Positions 52,582-60,679 of a stretch of DNA of 64,000 nucleotides are shown here, piece by piece. This DNA is from Chitinophaga hostae (GTDB lineage: Bacteria; Bacteroidota; Bacteroidia; Chitinophagales; Chitinophagaceae): positions 62,001 through 126,000 of the forward strand of contig NZ_JAGTXB010000012.1 of assembly GCF_018224885.1 (NCBI RefSeq), in the 5' to 3' direction. Numbering within the stretch: the first letter of the stretch is position 1; each line of letters starts with the position of its first letter. Under the pieces are notes generated by a model. That model saw nothing but the letters and a program-made list of their open reading frames with translations. It did no database searches and was not told the origin of the DNA. A program made the translations under genes and the position numbers.

Positions 52582-53211
52582 ATGAAGTACTATTTATCTC
52601 TTTTGCTGCTCCTGTCCGGAGCAGGCTCCTATGCCCAAACAAATGTTATCGGCAACACCGGGAAAGTTGGTATAGGTACTACCACGCCCATAGATTTTTT
52701 ACATGTCAACGGTGGGAATATCCGGGTATCCGATCCCATTGGGTATCCCTGGGGAACCGCGATAGATCTAACGAATCCAACTACGCCTTGGGCAAGAGAA
52801 TTTGGCATCACTAAAGGCGGTGCCGGAAAAATGGCAGCATTTGGAGCGTTCGGTGCAGATACGCTTACCTATGCCTACATTGGAGGAAATTCCCCGGCGA
52901 CAACTGTTCACCTCACTCCCTGGATGGTTTTCAGACCCAACGGCAATATAGGTATAGGGACTTTAGATCCCCCTACAATATTTGCAGTGAATGGCGGATT
53001 GACTGTTTTCTCCCCGGTAGGTGCTCCTACTGCAAGACCACCGGTAACCGCAGGTACAATAACCGGGGAAATAAGGGGTACTGCCCCGGGCTGGTATAAG
53101 GGTGATGATGGCTTCATGCGGCTGAGCGCTGGTGGAGGGACCAACCCCAACGACTGCTTTATACATAAAAGTGCTATCCTCGTTTGCCTCCACGGCTTAT
53201 CAGAAATATAA
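52582..53211 (+). CDS. Exported phage-tail-like repeat protein, 3' end truncated
   Basis: A 209-residue protein with a signal peptide (YYLSLLLLLSGAGSYAQ). The mature part carries two copies of the GxIGIGTxxP motif (GKVGIGTTTPIDFLHVNGG and GNIGIGTLDPPTIFAVNGG), typical of Bacteroidota surface proteins related to tail fibres and S74-type chaperoned proteins. The last about 15 residues (HKSAILVCLHGLSEI) do not fit, because the frame runs antisense into the small lipoprotein gene at 53174-53341. The original gene was probably longer, and a deletion or frameshift near 53150 removed its C-terminal part. Confidence 0.65.
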   Translation: MKYYLSLLLLLSGAGSYAQTNVIGNTGKVGIGTTTPIDFLHVNGGNIRVSDPIGYPWGTAIDLTNPTTPWAREFGITKGGAGKMAAFGAFGADTLTYAYIGGNSPATTVHLTPWMVFRPNGNIGIGTLDPPTIFAVNGGLTVFSPVGAPTARPPVTAGTITGEIRGTAPGWYKGDDGFMRLSAGGGTNPNDCFIHKSAILVCLHGLSEI

Positions 53212-53341
53212 TCAGACCCACCACCACTGCAACGGCAAGTATACCCGTCCATACACCCGCCTTGAATATCCCGCCTATAACTTCACAACTGCTAAGAAAA
53301 AGTACAAGGCCCGACAACCATAAATAATTGAGGTTTTTCAT
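53174..53341 (-). CDS. Small lipoprotein with one membrane segment (55 aa)
   Basis: A 55-codon minus-strand gene that is short but convincing. The signal (NLNYLWLSGLVLFLSSC) has a lipobox with Cys19, followed by EVIGGIFKAGVWTG and a hydrophobic helix (ILAVAVVVGLIIFLI) with a basic end (SRGGKRG). Small proteins of this pattern, C-E-x-I-x-G-I-F-K-A-G, occur widely in Bacteroidota and are usually left as hypothetical. It overlaps the 3' end of the plus-strand repeat protein by 38 bases and is divergent from the third sigma gene. Confidence 0.75.
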   Translation of the reverse strand: MKNLNYLWLSGLVLFLSSCEVIGGIFKAGVWTGILAVAVVVGLIIFLISRGGKRG

Positions 53342-53390
53342 ATCGTTCAGTTTTAATGATATAAACTGCTTTTCATATCCTGTACCAAAA

Positions 53391-53398
53391 TATATTTG
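53391..53398 (+). promoter_or_regulatory. -7 promoter box of the third sigma gene
   Basis: TATATTTG matches the TAnnTTTG consensus exactly, 48 bases before the ATG at 53447. The -33 region has only TTT near 53371. Confidence 0.5.
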
Positions 53399-53446
53399 CA
53401 GGTGTCAAAATAATTAGCAAGCTTTAGTAGATCAACCAGGAGATGT

Positions 53447-54058
53447 ATGAATACAGGGAAAGCCCATAAATCAGGTTTACGCGTGGTGACTTCCCATTCC
53501 TCACTTTGGGGACGCTTTCTACAAGGTGACCGCCACGCTTTCGCCGAAATATACGATGCCCACATCGACGACCTCTTTCATTATGGCATGCATTTCTGCC
53601 AGGAAAAAGAACGCGTGAAAGACTGTTTACAGGACCTGTTCCAGGATCTCTGGATCAGCAGGGAACACCTGTCGGCCGATATACAAAATGTACGTTATTA
53701 CCTGATCAGCAGCCTGAGAAGACGCCTCCTCCGCGCCCTGCGTAAAGACCGCCGCTACCAGCACCGTGAATCATGGGAAGCCTTCGAGTTCGAATACACC
53801 CTTCCGCTCGAAAACCAGCTAATCCTCGATGAAACCGCCGAAGAACAGAAACGCCTCCTGCAACAAGGTCTTGCAGGCCTTACCCGCCGCCAGCGGGAAG
53901 CCATTTACCTCCGCTTCTTCCAGAACCTCAACTACCAGGAAGTAGCCGATATCATGTCCATGCAGGTAGATTCTGTGTATAATACCATCTCCAAAGCTAT
54001 CGGCATCCTCAAAAAGAATATTTCTTTGCCGCTCCTGCTCCTGCTTTTAAGCAGATAA
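53447..54058 (+). CDS. ECF RNA polymerase sigma factor (third locus)
   Basis: A 203-residue sigma factor. Region 2 appears as FAEIYDAHIDDLFHYGMHFCQEKERVKDCLQDLFQDLWISREHL. Region 4 appears as LAGLTRRQREAIYLRFFQNLNYQEVADIMSMQVDSVYNTISKAI. It heads the complete sigma/fecR/susC/susD/GH2/MFS locus that continues to the right edge. Base use is more GC-rich in third positions than in neighbouring intergenic DNA, as in the rest of this locus. Confidence 0.93.
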   Translation: MNTGKAHKSGLRVVTSHSSLWGRFLQGDRHAFAEIYDAHIDDLFHYGMHFCQEKERVKDCLQDLFQDLWISREHLSADIQNVRYYLISSLRRRLLRALRKDRRYQHRESWEAFEFEYTLPLENQLILDETAEEQKRLLQQGLAGLTRRQREAIYLRFFQNLNYQEVADIMSMQVDSVYNTISKAIGILKKNISLPLLLLLLSR

Positions 54059-54097
54059 AAAAAACTTCAGAAAAAGTGATGAGATTTCTTTCATAAG

Positions 54098-55162
54098 GTG
54101 CTCTTTAAGAAAAAGCACGTTCTCTTGGCAGCCAGCAATTATTTATCATACACGGCCAGGGAGTTTGCGATGGATAAGGATTTCCAGGAATGGGTTTTGC
54201 ACCCGGAGCTAAGGAATGTGTATTGGGAAACGTGGCTCGGGCAACACCCGGAAAAGGAACCCATCATCAGCGACGCCAGGCAATTGGTGCATAGTATCCG
54301 TTTCAAATCATACACCCTTTCCGCTACGGATAAGGAACAGCTATGGGATGCCGTTTGGAGTGGAATGGCCGAAGAAGAAACAGACAAAGATCCCGTAGTC
54401 AGTACGCCCTGGTGGAAATACACCTGGAAATACGCGGCGGCGGTATTACTGGGTATCCTGGTTGCCGGTGCATGGTGGTGGATGCAATCGCCCGGCACTG
54501 AACAAACGATCCTCAGCACACATACCAAACTGGGAGAAACCCGGCGCCTGCTGTTACCCGATTCTTCCGAAGTAACGCTGAATGCCGACTCCCGCCTGCT
54601 CTACGCCATAACCGGCAGCGGCAAAAGGGAAGTATGGCTCGACGGAGAAGCCTTTTTTCATGTAAAACATACCACTTCCGGCCAGAAATTTATCGTCCAT
54701 ACCTACGATAATCTCAACGTGGAAGTAATAGGTACACAATTTAATGTAAACAGCACCGGCAAAGAAATAGTAGTAGTACTGCAACAAGGCAGTATCCTGC
54801 TAAACATAGGCGAACCCGGTAAGGGAAAAGCCACGGAGCTATACCTGCACCCCGGCGAAATGCTCCGGTACAATAAGCAGGATGGCGACTATGTCAAAAA
54901 GAGTGTAGATGCGGATCACTATACTTCCTGGCATACAGGCCGGCTGATCATGGACGATTTTACACTGGCCGATGCTGCCATCTTTATGCAGCAGGTCTTT
55001 GGTAAAACACTGATCGTCCGCGATTCGCAATTATTAAAATATAAAGTATCAGGGTCAATGCCTATCATTTATAACCCCGATACCATGATGACACAGCTGG
55101 GAAAGGTTTTCCGTATGCAATTCAACCAAAGAGGCGATGAAGTCTGGATCCATAAGCAATAG
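54098..55162 (+). CDS. FecR-type anti-sigma factor (third locus), GTG start
   Basis: A stop (TGA at 54080) lies just upstream and the only start covering the conserved N-terminal region (NYLSYTAREFAMDKDFQEWV) is GTG at 54098; the next ATG (54170) would remove it. The 354-residue protein has an N-terminal sigma-binding part, a transmembrane segment at about 104-128 (YTWKYAAAVLLGILVAGAWWW), a FecR domain (about 145-250, LLPDSSEVTLNADSRLLY and EVWLDGEAFFHVK) and a C-terminal DUF4974 domain (about 280-352, MDDFTLADAAIFMQQVFG). Gap to sigma is 39 bases, to susC 57 bases. Confidence 0.9.
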   Translation: MLFKKKHVLLAASNYLSYTAREFAMDKDFQEWVLHPELRNVYWETWLGQHPEKEPIISDARQLVHSIRFKSYTLSATDKEQLWDAVWSGMAEEETDKDPVVSTPWWKYTWKYAAAVLLGILVAGAWWWMQSPGTEQTILSTHTKLGETRRLLLPDSSEVTLNADSRLLYAITGSGKREVWLDGEAFFHVKHTTSGQKFIVHTYDNLNVEVIGTQFNVNSTGKEIVVVLQQGSILLNIGEPGKGKATELYLHPGEMLRYNKQDGDYVKKSVDADHYTSWHTGRLIMDDFTLADAAIFMQQVFGKTLIVRDSQLLKYKVSGSMPIIYNPDTMMTQLGKVFRMQFNQRGDEVWIHKQ

Positions 55163-55219
55163 GGATCGCCGCTCATTATTATAAGCAGTCTTATTCTTAA
55201 TCGTTAAAACCTGTTCAAG

Positions 55220-58200
55220 ATGAAAAAAGGTTTACGTGTTTTGCTAATGCAAACATTAGCCCTGTATTTCCTATCCCAAACGGTGTCGGCACAAAATATG
55301 GCCGCTGCCGGCAACCAGCCGCTGCCCCCGGAAACGGGCAACAGCGGATCATTACAACCTGATGAATCTTCGCTGAAAACAGTACTTCACCTTATTGAAG
55401 AACACTTCAGCGTTTCCATTGCCTATAAAAGCAACCTGGTAAAAAACAAGAAGGTACAACTGTCCGTTGCTGCCTGCCAGTCTGCCGAAGAAGCTTTAGG
55501 CAAAGCCCTGCAACCCTTTAACCTGCACTACGAAAAAGTACGGGAACATTTTTATATGGTCACCGAAAAAACGGCCACACCGCTGCCTGTGGAACCAGGA
55601 ACCATACAGCAGCAACATCCTGTTAAAGGACTGGTGAAAGATGAAAAAGGTAACCCCTTCGCCGGCGTTACCATTCGTATAGCCGGTACCAGTATCGGTA
55701 CCGTTACCAATCCGGATGGATCTTATTCCATTACTGCTCCCGGTAAAAGCAATGACGAACTGGAAGTAACATTTATCGGTTATGAAACACAGCGTATACC
55801 CGTTAGCGATAGACAGCTCATTAATATTACCATGAAAGAAGGCGCCAGCGCGCTCAACGAAATTGTAGTAACAGGATATACCACCCAGAAAAAGAAAGAC
55901 CTCACCGGCTCCGTGGCGGTCGTAAATATTGATAACTTAATCAAACAGCCCTCCGCCCAGGTAACAGAACAGTTACAGGGACAGGCATCCGGTGTAACCG
56001 TGATTGGCTCAGGCCAGCCGGGAGAATCCCCTCAGATCCGTATTCGCGGCGTAAACACGTTTGGTTCCAACTCACCGCTATACGTGGTAGATGGCGTACC
56101 TACCACCGATATCGCTGACCTCAACCCGAATGATGTGGCTAACCTCCAGGTATTGAAAGATGCCGGCGCTGCTTCTATCTACGGTTCCCGCGCCTCCAAC
56201 GGGGTGATCATCATCACTACACGCCGCGGCTCAGGCAAGGTGAAAGTAAGCTACGATGGCTACTACGGCCGCCAGTATCCAAAGAGCGGGAACGTATGGA
56301 ATACCCTCAACCCGCAGGAACAGGCTGAACTCAGATGGCTGGCCTACAAAAACTCCGGCGCCGATCCGGGTAATGACCAGTATGGCCACGGCACCACGCC
56401 GAAAATTCCTGATTACATCCTGCCGTCAGGCGCCATGGAAGGAGATCCTGCCGTAGATCCGGCTAAATATTATGTCAATCCGAATTATACCGACCTGGCT
56501 GACTATGGTAATTTCTACCAGATCGTAAGAGCCAATAAAGCCGGTACCAACTGGTATCGCGAAATATTTCGTCCAGCTCCCATCACCAGTCACAACGTGG
56601 CCGTAAGCGGCGGCGGCGACAAGGGTAACTATCTCTTCTCCCTGAATTATTTTAATCAGCAGGGTACGTTGATGAATACCTATCTCAGACGCTATACCGT
56701 TCGTTCTAATACACAATACAACATCACCGATCATATCCGCGTAGGAGAGAACCTGGCTTTTTCTATGTCTGAAAATCCTACGGTAGACATTAACACGGCC
56801 GATGCCGCCATCGGTCATGCTATGCGGGAACAAAGCATTATCCCGGTATATGATATCAAAGGCAATTTCGCCGGTTCCGCCGGTGATGCCCTTGGAGATG
56901 CCAATAATCCCGTAGCCATTCAGGCCCGTACCGCCAATAACAAAGCTTTCAACAGCAGGTTGTTTGGTAATGTTTATGGAGAAGTGGACTTCCTCAGGTA
57001 CCTGACCTTCCGTACCAGCTTTGGGGGAGAAGTAGTATCCGGATGGTCGCACTCTTTTACTTTTCCGCAATATGAAAACAAGGAGAACTCTACCAGTAAC
57101 TCCTATACGGAAGGATCTAACAACTCCCACAGCTGGACCTGGACCAACACGCTGACCTATCATCAAACATTCAATAAAGATCATGACCTGAAGATAATAG
57201 CCGGTACGGAGGCATTCGACAGCCGCAGCCGCACCGTAGGAGGTACCACGAAAGATTATTTCACCTTCGATGCCTACTTCCCCGACCTCACCACCGGTAC
57301 CGGTGTACAAACCAACTACAGTACCCGGGAAATAGAATCACTGTTCTCCCTGCTGGGCCGGATAGATTATGCGTTTAAAGATAAATACCTGTTGAGTGCC
57401 ACTCTGCGCCGCGATGGTTCTTCCAAATTTGTAAATAACCACTATGGTAATTTCCCCGCTATATCCGCCGGCTGGCGTATTTCACAGGAAGAATTTATGA
57501 AGAAGCTAACCTGGATATCTGACCTGAAGCTGCGCGGCGGCTGGGGAATCATGGGTAACCAGTTAAACCTCGGCGTCAACAACGGCTACTTCCTGTATGG
57601 CGGTAAACGCAGCTCTACCTACTACGACCTTGCCGGTGTAAACAATGGTTTGAATGCCGGTTTCGCCAGCTTCCAAATCGGTAATCCCGACGCCAAATGG
57701 GAAAGTGATGTCAACGCCAACATCGGTATCGATGCCAGCCTGTTTAACGGACAACTGGATTTCTCGGCAGATTATTACCGCAAGGATATCAAGGACCTGC
57801 TCTACAATCCTGAGCTGCCCGGCCTGGCAGGTACCTCTGCCCAGCCTTTTGTGAATATTGCCCAAATGAAAAATGAAGGATTCGATTTCTCCGTTGGATG
57901 GCATAAAAATATCAGCAAAGATCTGCAGCTAAACTTAACGGGTACACTCACTACCTACAAAAATAAAATTGTAAAAATTGCAGATGGGGTGGACTACTTC
58001 GATAGTGACGGCCGCCGTTTTGACGGCAGTAACATTATCCGCAATGCAGTAGGACAACCGGTTTCCTCTTTCTTCGGTTATAAAGTGATCGGCTTCTGGA
58101 ATGAAACAGCCGAACTGGAAGAAGCAGATAAGCAGGCGCAGAAAGCCACCAATACACCCGATGCTATATACCAGGAAGGCGAAGGATTAGGTCGCTTCCG

Positions 58201-58771
58201 CTACCAGGATGTGAATGGCGATGGTATCATTACCCCCGATGACCGTACTTTCCTGGGCAATCCGAATCCCGACTTCTCTTATGGTTTCAATATAGGCGTT
58301 ACCTGGAAAGGGTTTGATTTCAGTCTTTTCCTCTTCGGCACACATGGCAACCAGATATGGAATAATGTGCGCTGGTGGCGTGATTTTTATCCTTCTTTCG
58401 AAAGCGCCAAAAGTAAAACAGCCTTGTATGATTCCTGGAGACCGGATCATCACAACGCCAAAGCGCCGATACAGGAAGTGGATGGATCTACCAGCACCCA
58501 AAACGTGCCCAACTCCTATATGGTGGAAAACGGCGCTTACCTGCGCGCTAAAAATATGCAGCTCGGATATACTTTCCCGGCAGGCTCACTTACCCGTTTA
58601 CACATTACCAAACTGAGGGTATACGTGCAGGCAGCTAACCTGTTTACCATCACAAAATATTCCGGCCTGGATCCCGAAATAGGAGGCTCAGATATCACTG
58701 ATTTCGGCGTAGACGAAGGAGCCTATCCCAATCAGCGTCAGTTCCTCGTTGGACTTAACCTGGGTTTCTAA
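55220..58771 (+). CDS. SusC/RagA-like TonB-linked outer-membrane transporter (third locus)
   Basis: An 1183-residue protein with a signal peptide (LRVLLMQTLALYFLSQTVSAQ), an STN domain at about 50-120 (LKTVLHLIEEHFSVSIAYKSNLV), a carboxypeptidase-regulatory-like domain at about 135-210 (HPVKGLVKDEKGNPFAGV), a plug at about 225-340 with LYVVDGVP and AASIYGSRASNGVIII, and a large barrel. It is the signalling importer of this locus. Given the GH2 enzyme encoded after susD, the cargo may be glucosamine-containing oligosaccharides, an inference from that enzyme's active-site residues only. Confidence 0.95.
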   Translation: MKKGLRVLLMQTLALYFLSQTVSAQNMAAAGNQPLPPETGNSGSLQPDESSLKTVLHLIEEHFSVSIAYKSNLVKNKKVQLSVAACQSAEEALGKALQPFNLHYEKVREHFYMVTEKTATPLPVEPGTIQQQHPVKGLVKDEKGNPFAGVTIRIAGTSIGTVTNPDGSYSITAPGKSNDELEVTFIGYETQRIPVSDRQLINITMKEGASALNEIVVTGYTTQKKKDLTGSVAVVNIDNLIKQPSAQVTEQLQGQASGVTVIGSGQPGESPQIRIRGVNTFGSNSPLYVVDGVPTTDIADLNPNDVANLQVLKDAGAASIYGSRASNGVIIITTRRGSGKVKVSYDGYYGRQYPKSGNVWNTLNPQEQAELRWLAYKNSGADPGNDQYGHGTTPKIPDYILPSGAMEGDPAVDPAKYYVNPNYTDLADYGNFYQIVRANKAGTNWYREIFRPAPITSHNVAVSGGGDKGNYLFSLNYFNQQGTLMNTYLRRYTVRSNTQYNITDHIRVGENLAFSMSENPTVDINTADAAIGHAMREQSIIPVYDIKGNFAGSAGDALGDANNPVAIQARTANNKAFNSRLFGNVYGEVDFLRYLTFRTSFGGEVVSGWSHSFTFPQYENKENSTSNSYTEGSNNSHSWTWTNTLTYHQTFNKDHDLKIIAGTEAFDSRSRTVGGTTKDYFTFDAYFPDLTTGTGVQTNYSTREIESLFSLLGRIDYAFKDKYLLSATLRRDGSSKFVNNHYGNFPAISAGWRISQEEFMKKLTWISDLKLRGGWGIMGNQLNLGVNNGYFLYGGKRSSTYYDLAGVNNGLNAGFASFQIGNPDAKWESDVNANIGIDASLFNGQLDFSADYYRKDIKDLLYNPELPGLAGTSAQPFVNIAQMKNEGFDFSVGWHKNISKDLQLNLTGTLTTYKNKIVKIADGVDYFDSDGRRFDGSNIIRNAVGQPVSSFFGYKVIGFWNETAELEEADKQAQKATNTPDAIYQEGEGLGRFRYQDVNGDGIITPDDRTFLGNPNPDFSYGFNIGVTWKGFDFSLFLFGTHGNQIWNNVRWWRDFYPSFESAKSKTALYDSWRPDHHNAKAPIQEVDGSTSTQNVPNSYMVENGAYLRAKNMQLGYTFPAGSLTRLHITKLRVYVQAANLFTITKYSGLDPEIGGSDITDFGVDEGAYPNQRQFLVGLNLGF

Positions 58772-58792
58772 CAATTGCTCATTTAAAAAAGT

Positions 58793-60607
58793 ATGATCAT
58801 GAAATCATTTTATCATATAATACTGAGTGCGGCTTTTGCAACTCCCCTGATAGCCGGATGTGGTAAAAGTTTCCTCGAACGCACGCCGCAGTCTTCCCTG
58901 GAAGAATCAGCTCTTACCAATAAAAAAGGGGTAAATACCCTGCTCATTGGCGCTTATGGCGCATTAGACGGACAGGACTTCAAAGATGGTGACCTGGTGA
59001 ATCTTTCCGGAGGCAGCGGTTATGCCGTTTCTCCGGATAACTGGATCTATGGCAGCGTTTGCGGTGGGGATGCCCATAAAGGAAGCGACCCCGGGGATGC
59101 TGCCGCGGTGTTACAGATTGCCACTTTTGTAGGTAATGCTACCAACAGTTTTTTCAACGATAAATGGCGGGTAGATTATGAAGGCGTGCGCCGCTGCAAT
59201 TTTGTATTGCATGTGCTGAAAAATGTGACTGATATGAGCGCCGATGAAAAGAAAGAACTCGAGGCAGAAGCCCGCTTCCTTCGCGGCCATTTCTTTTCCG
59301 ACCTGAAGAAAATGTTTGATCATGTACCCTGGGTAGATGAGAATTCGGAAAGCTTCCTCAAACTGAACGTAGACGATTACAAAGTGCCTAATGATAAAGA
59401 TATCTGGCCAATGATTGAAGCCGACTTCAAGTTTGCAGCGGATAACCTGAACGAAGTACAGGACGTAATAGGCCGCGCCAATAACTGGGCCGCCAAAGCC
59501 TACCTGGCAAAGACTTATCTCTACCAGAAAAAATACGCGCTGGCTATGCCTATCTTCGAAGATATCATCGCAAACGGTGTCACCGCCAAAGGAACCAAAC
59601 TGGCGCTGACCACAAAATTCCACGATAACTTCGATGCCTTTACCGAAAATAACAGCGAAGCCGTTTTTTCGATCCAATACAGCGCTAACGACGGCTCCGG
59701 GGGCACTGGTAACGCCAACCAGGGAGAGATGCTGAATTACCCTTATAATGGTCCTTTCAGCTGCTGCGGTTTTTATCAGCCCTCCCAGGACCTGGTCAAC
59801 TCTTTCCGTACAGATGCCGCTGGTTTGCCTTATATCGATGATTTCAATGATCATGCGGTTAAAAACGATATGAATATCGCCAGCAGCGATGCTTTTACGC
59901 CGGATGCAGGCAACCTGGATCCCCGGCTCGACTGGACCGTTGGTCGCCGCGGCATTCCTTTCCTGGACTGGGGTAATCACCCCGGCAACGACTGGGTACG
60001 TGATCAGCATTCTGCCGGTCCTTATGCCGCATTGAAGAATGTATACATGCAGGCCACCCAGGATAAATATTACGATGGCAACGGATGGGCGCCCGGTAAC
60101 GCCATCAACTACGTGTTGATCCGCTTTTCTGATGTGCTGCTCATGGCGGCAGAATGCCAGGCCGAAGCCGGAGATCTGACTATCGCACAAAATCATGTAA
60201 ACGAAGTACGTAACCGCGCTGCCAATCCAGTAGGCTGGGTGAAAACCTATATAGACCCTTCGCGCCCAATGGCTGGTTATACCAACACCCCGGCGGCACA
60301 CTACAAAGTAAGCCCGTACGCAGCCGGTACTTTTACCACTAAAGGAAAGGCCTGGGCGGTAAAAGCCGTACGCTTCGAACGTAAACTGGAACTGGCCATG
60401 GAAGGCCACCGTTATTTCGACCTGGTACGCTGGGGCATTGCCCAGTCAGAACTGAACCGCTATTTCAGCTACGAAAAAACCATCACCACTGATATTGTAG
60501 GTGGTAACTTTGGCGCAAAAAATGTGAGATACCCGATCCCGCAACGACAAATAGACCTGAGCGTGAAAAACGGAACCTCCGTGCTTACGCAGAATACAGG
60601 TTACTAA
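58793..60607 (+). CDS. SusD/RagB-like nutrient-binding lipoprotein (third locus)
   Basis: A 604-residue lipoprotein with signal ending ATPLIAGC (Cys23 from the outer ATG; a second ATG two codons in is equally good). SusD features are LEAEARFLRGHFFSDLKKMFDHVPWV, NWAAKAYLAKTYLYQKKYALAMPIFEDI, the helix VRFERKLELAMEGHRYFDLVRWG and the tail RYPIPQRQIDLSVKN. It starts 21 bases after susC. A terminator-like hairpin after it separates it from the GH2 gene. Confidence 0.95.
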   Translation: MIMKSFYHIILSAAFATPLIAGCGKSFLERTPQSSLEESALTNKKGVNTLLIGAYGALDGQDFKDGDLVNLSGGSGYAVSPDNWIYGSVCGGDAHKGSDPGDAAAVLQIATFVGNATNSFFNDKWRVDYEGVRRCNFVLHVLKNVTDMSADEKKELEAEARFLRGHFFSDLKKMFDHVPWVDENSESFLKLNVDDYKVPNDKDIWPMIEADFKFAADNLNEVQDVIGRANNWAAKAYLAKTYLYQKKYALAMPIFEDIIANGVTAKGTKLALTTKFHDNFDAFTENNSEAVFSIQYSANDGSGGTGNANQGEMLNYPYNGPFSCCGFYQPSQDLVNSFRTDAAGLPYIDDFNDHAVKNDMNIASSDAFTPDAGNLDPRLDWTVGRRGIPFLDWGNHPGNDWVRDQHSAGPYAALKNVYMQATQDKYYDGNGWAPGNAINYVLIRFSDVLLMAAECQAEAGDLTIAQNHVNEVRNRAANPVGWVKTYIDPSRPMAGYTNTPAAHYKVSPYAAGTFTTKGKAWAVKAVRFERKLELAMEGHRYFDLVRWGIAQSELNRYFSYEKTITTDIVGGNFGAKNVRYPIPQRQIDLSVKNGTSVLTQNTGY

Positions 60608-60619
60608 TCATCTGATCAG

Positions 60620-60651
60620 CAGGGAAAGGTGACTGCCTTTCCCTGTTTTAT
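60620..60651 (+). terminator. Terminator or attenuator between susD and GH2
   Basis: A perfect 10-bp stem (CAGGGAAAGG at 60620-60629 with 60636-60645), a 6-base loop and TTTTAT after it, 12 bases past the susD stop. The GH2 gene starts 28 bases later with no clear promoter between, so it may only reduce downstream transcription. Confidence 0.85.
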
Positions 60652-60679
60652 ACTCCTCATAGCTTAAATATATCATTAC

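Noticed and set aside
56426..57310. 294-codon open frame on the minus strand
   Set aside because: Entirely antisense to the third susC, with glycine/isoleucine-rich text and no family likeness.
59111..60409. 432-codon open frame on the minus strand
   Set aside because: It lies entirely inside the third susD on the opposite strand, has no domain pattern and is an antisense shadow of a GC-rich gene.
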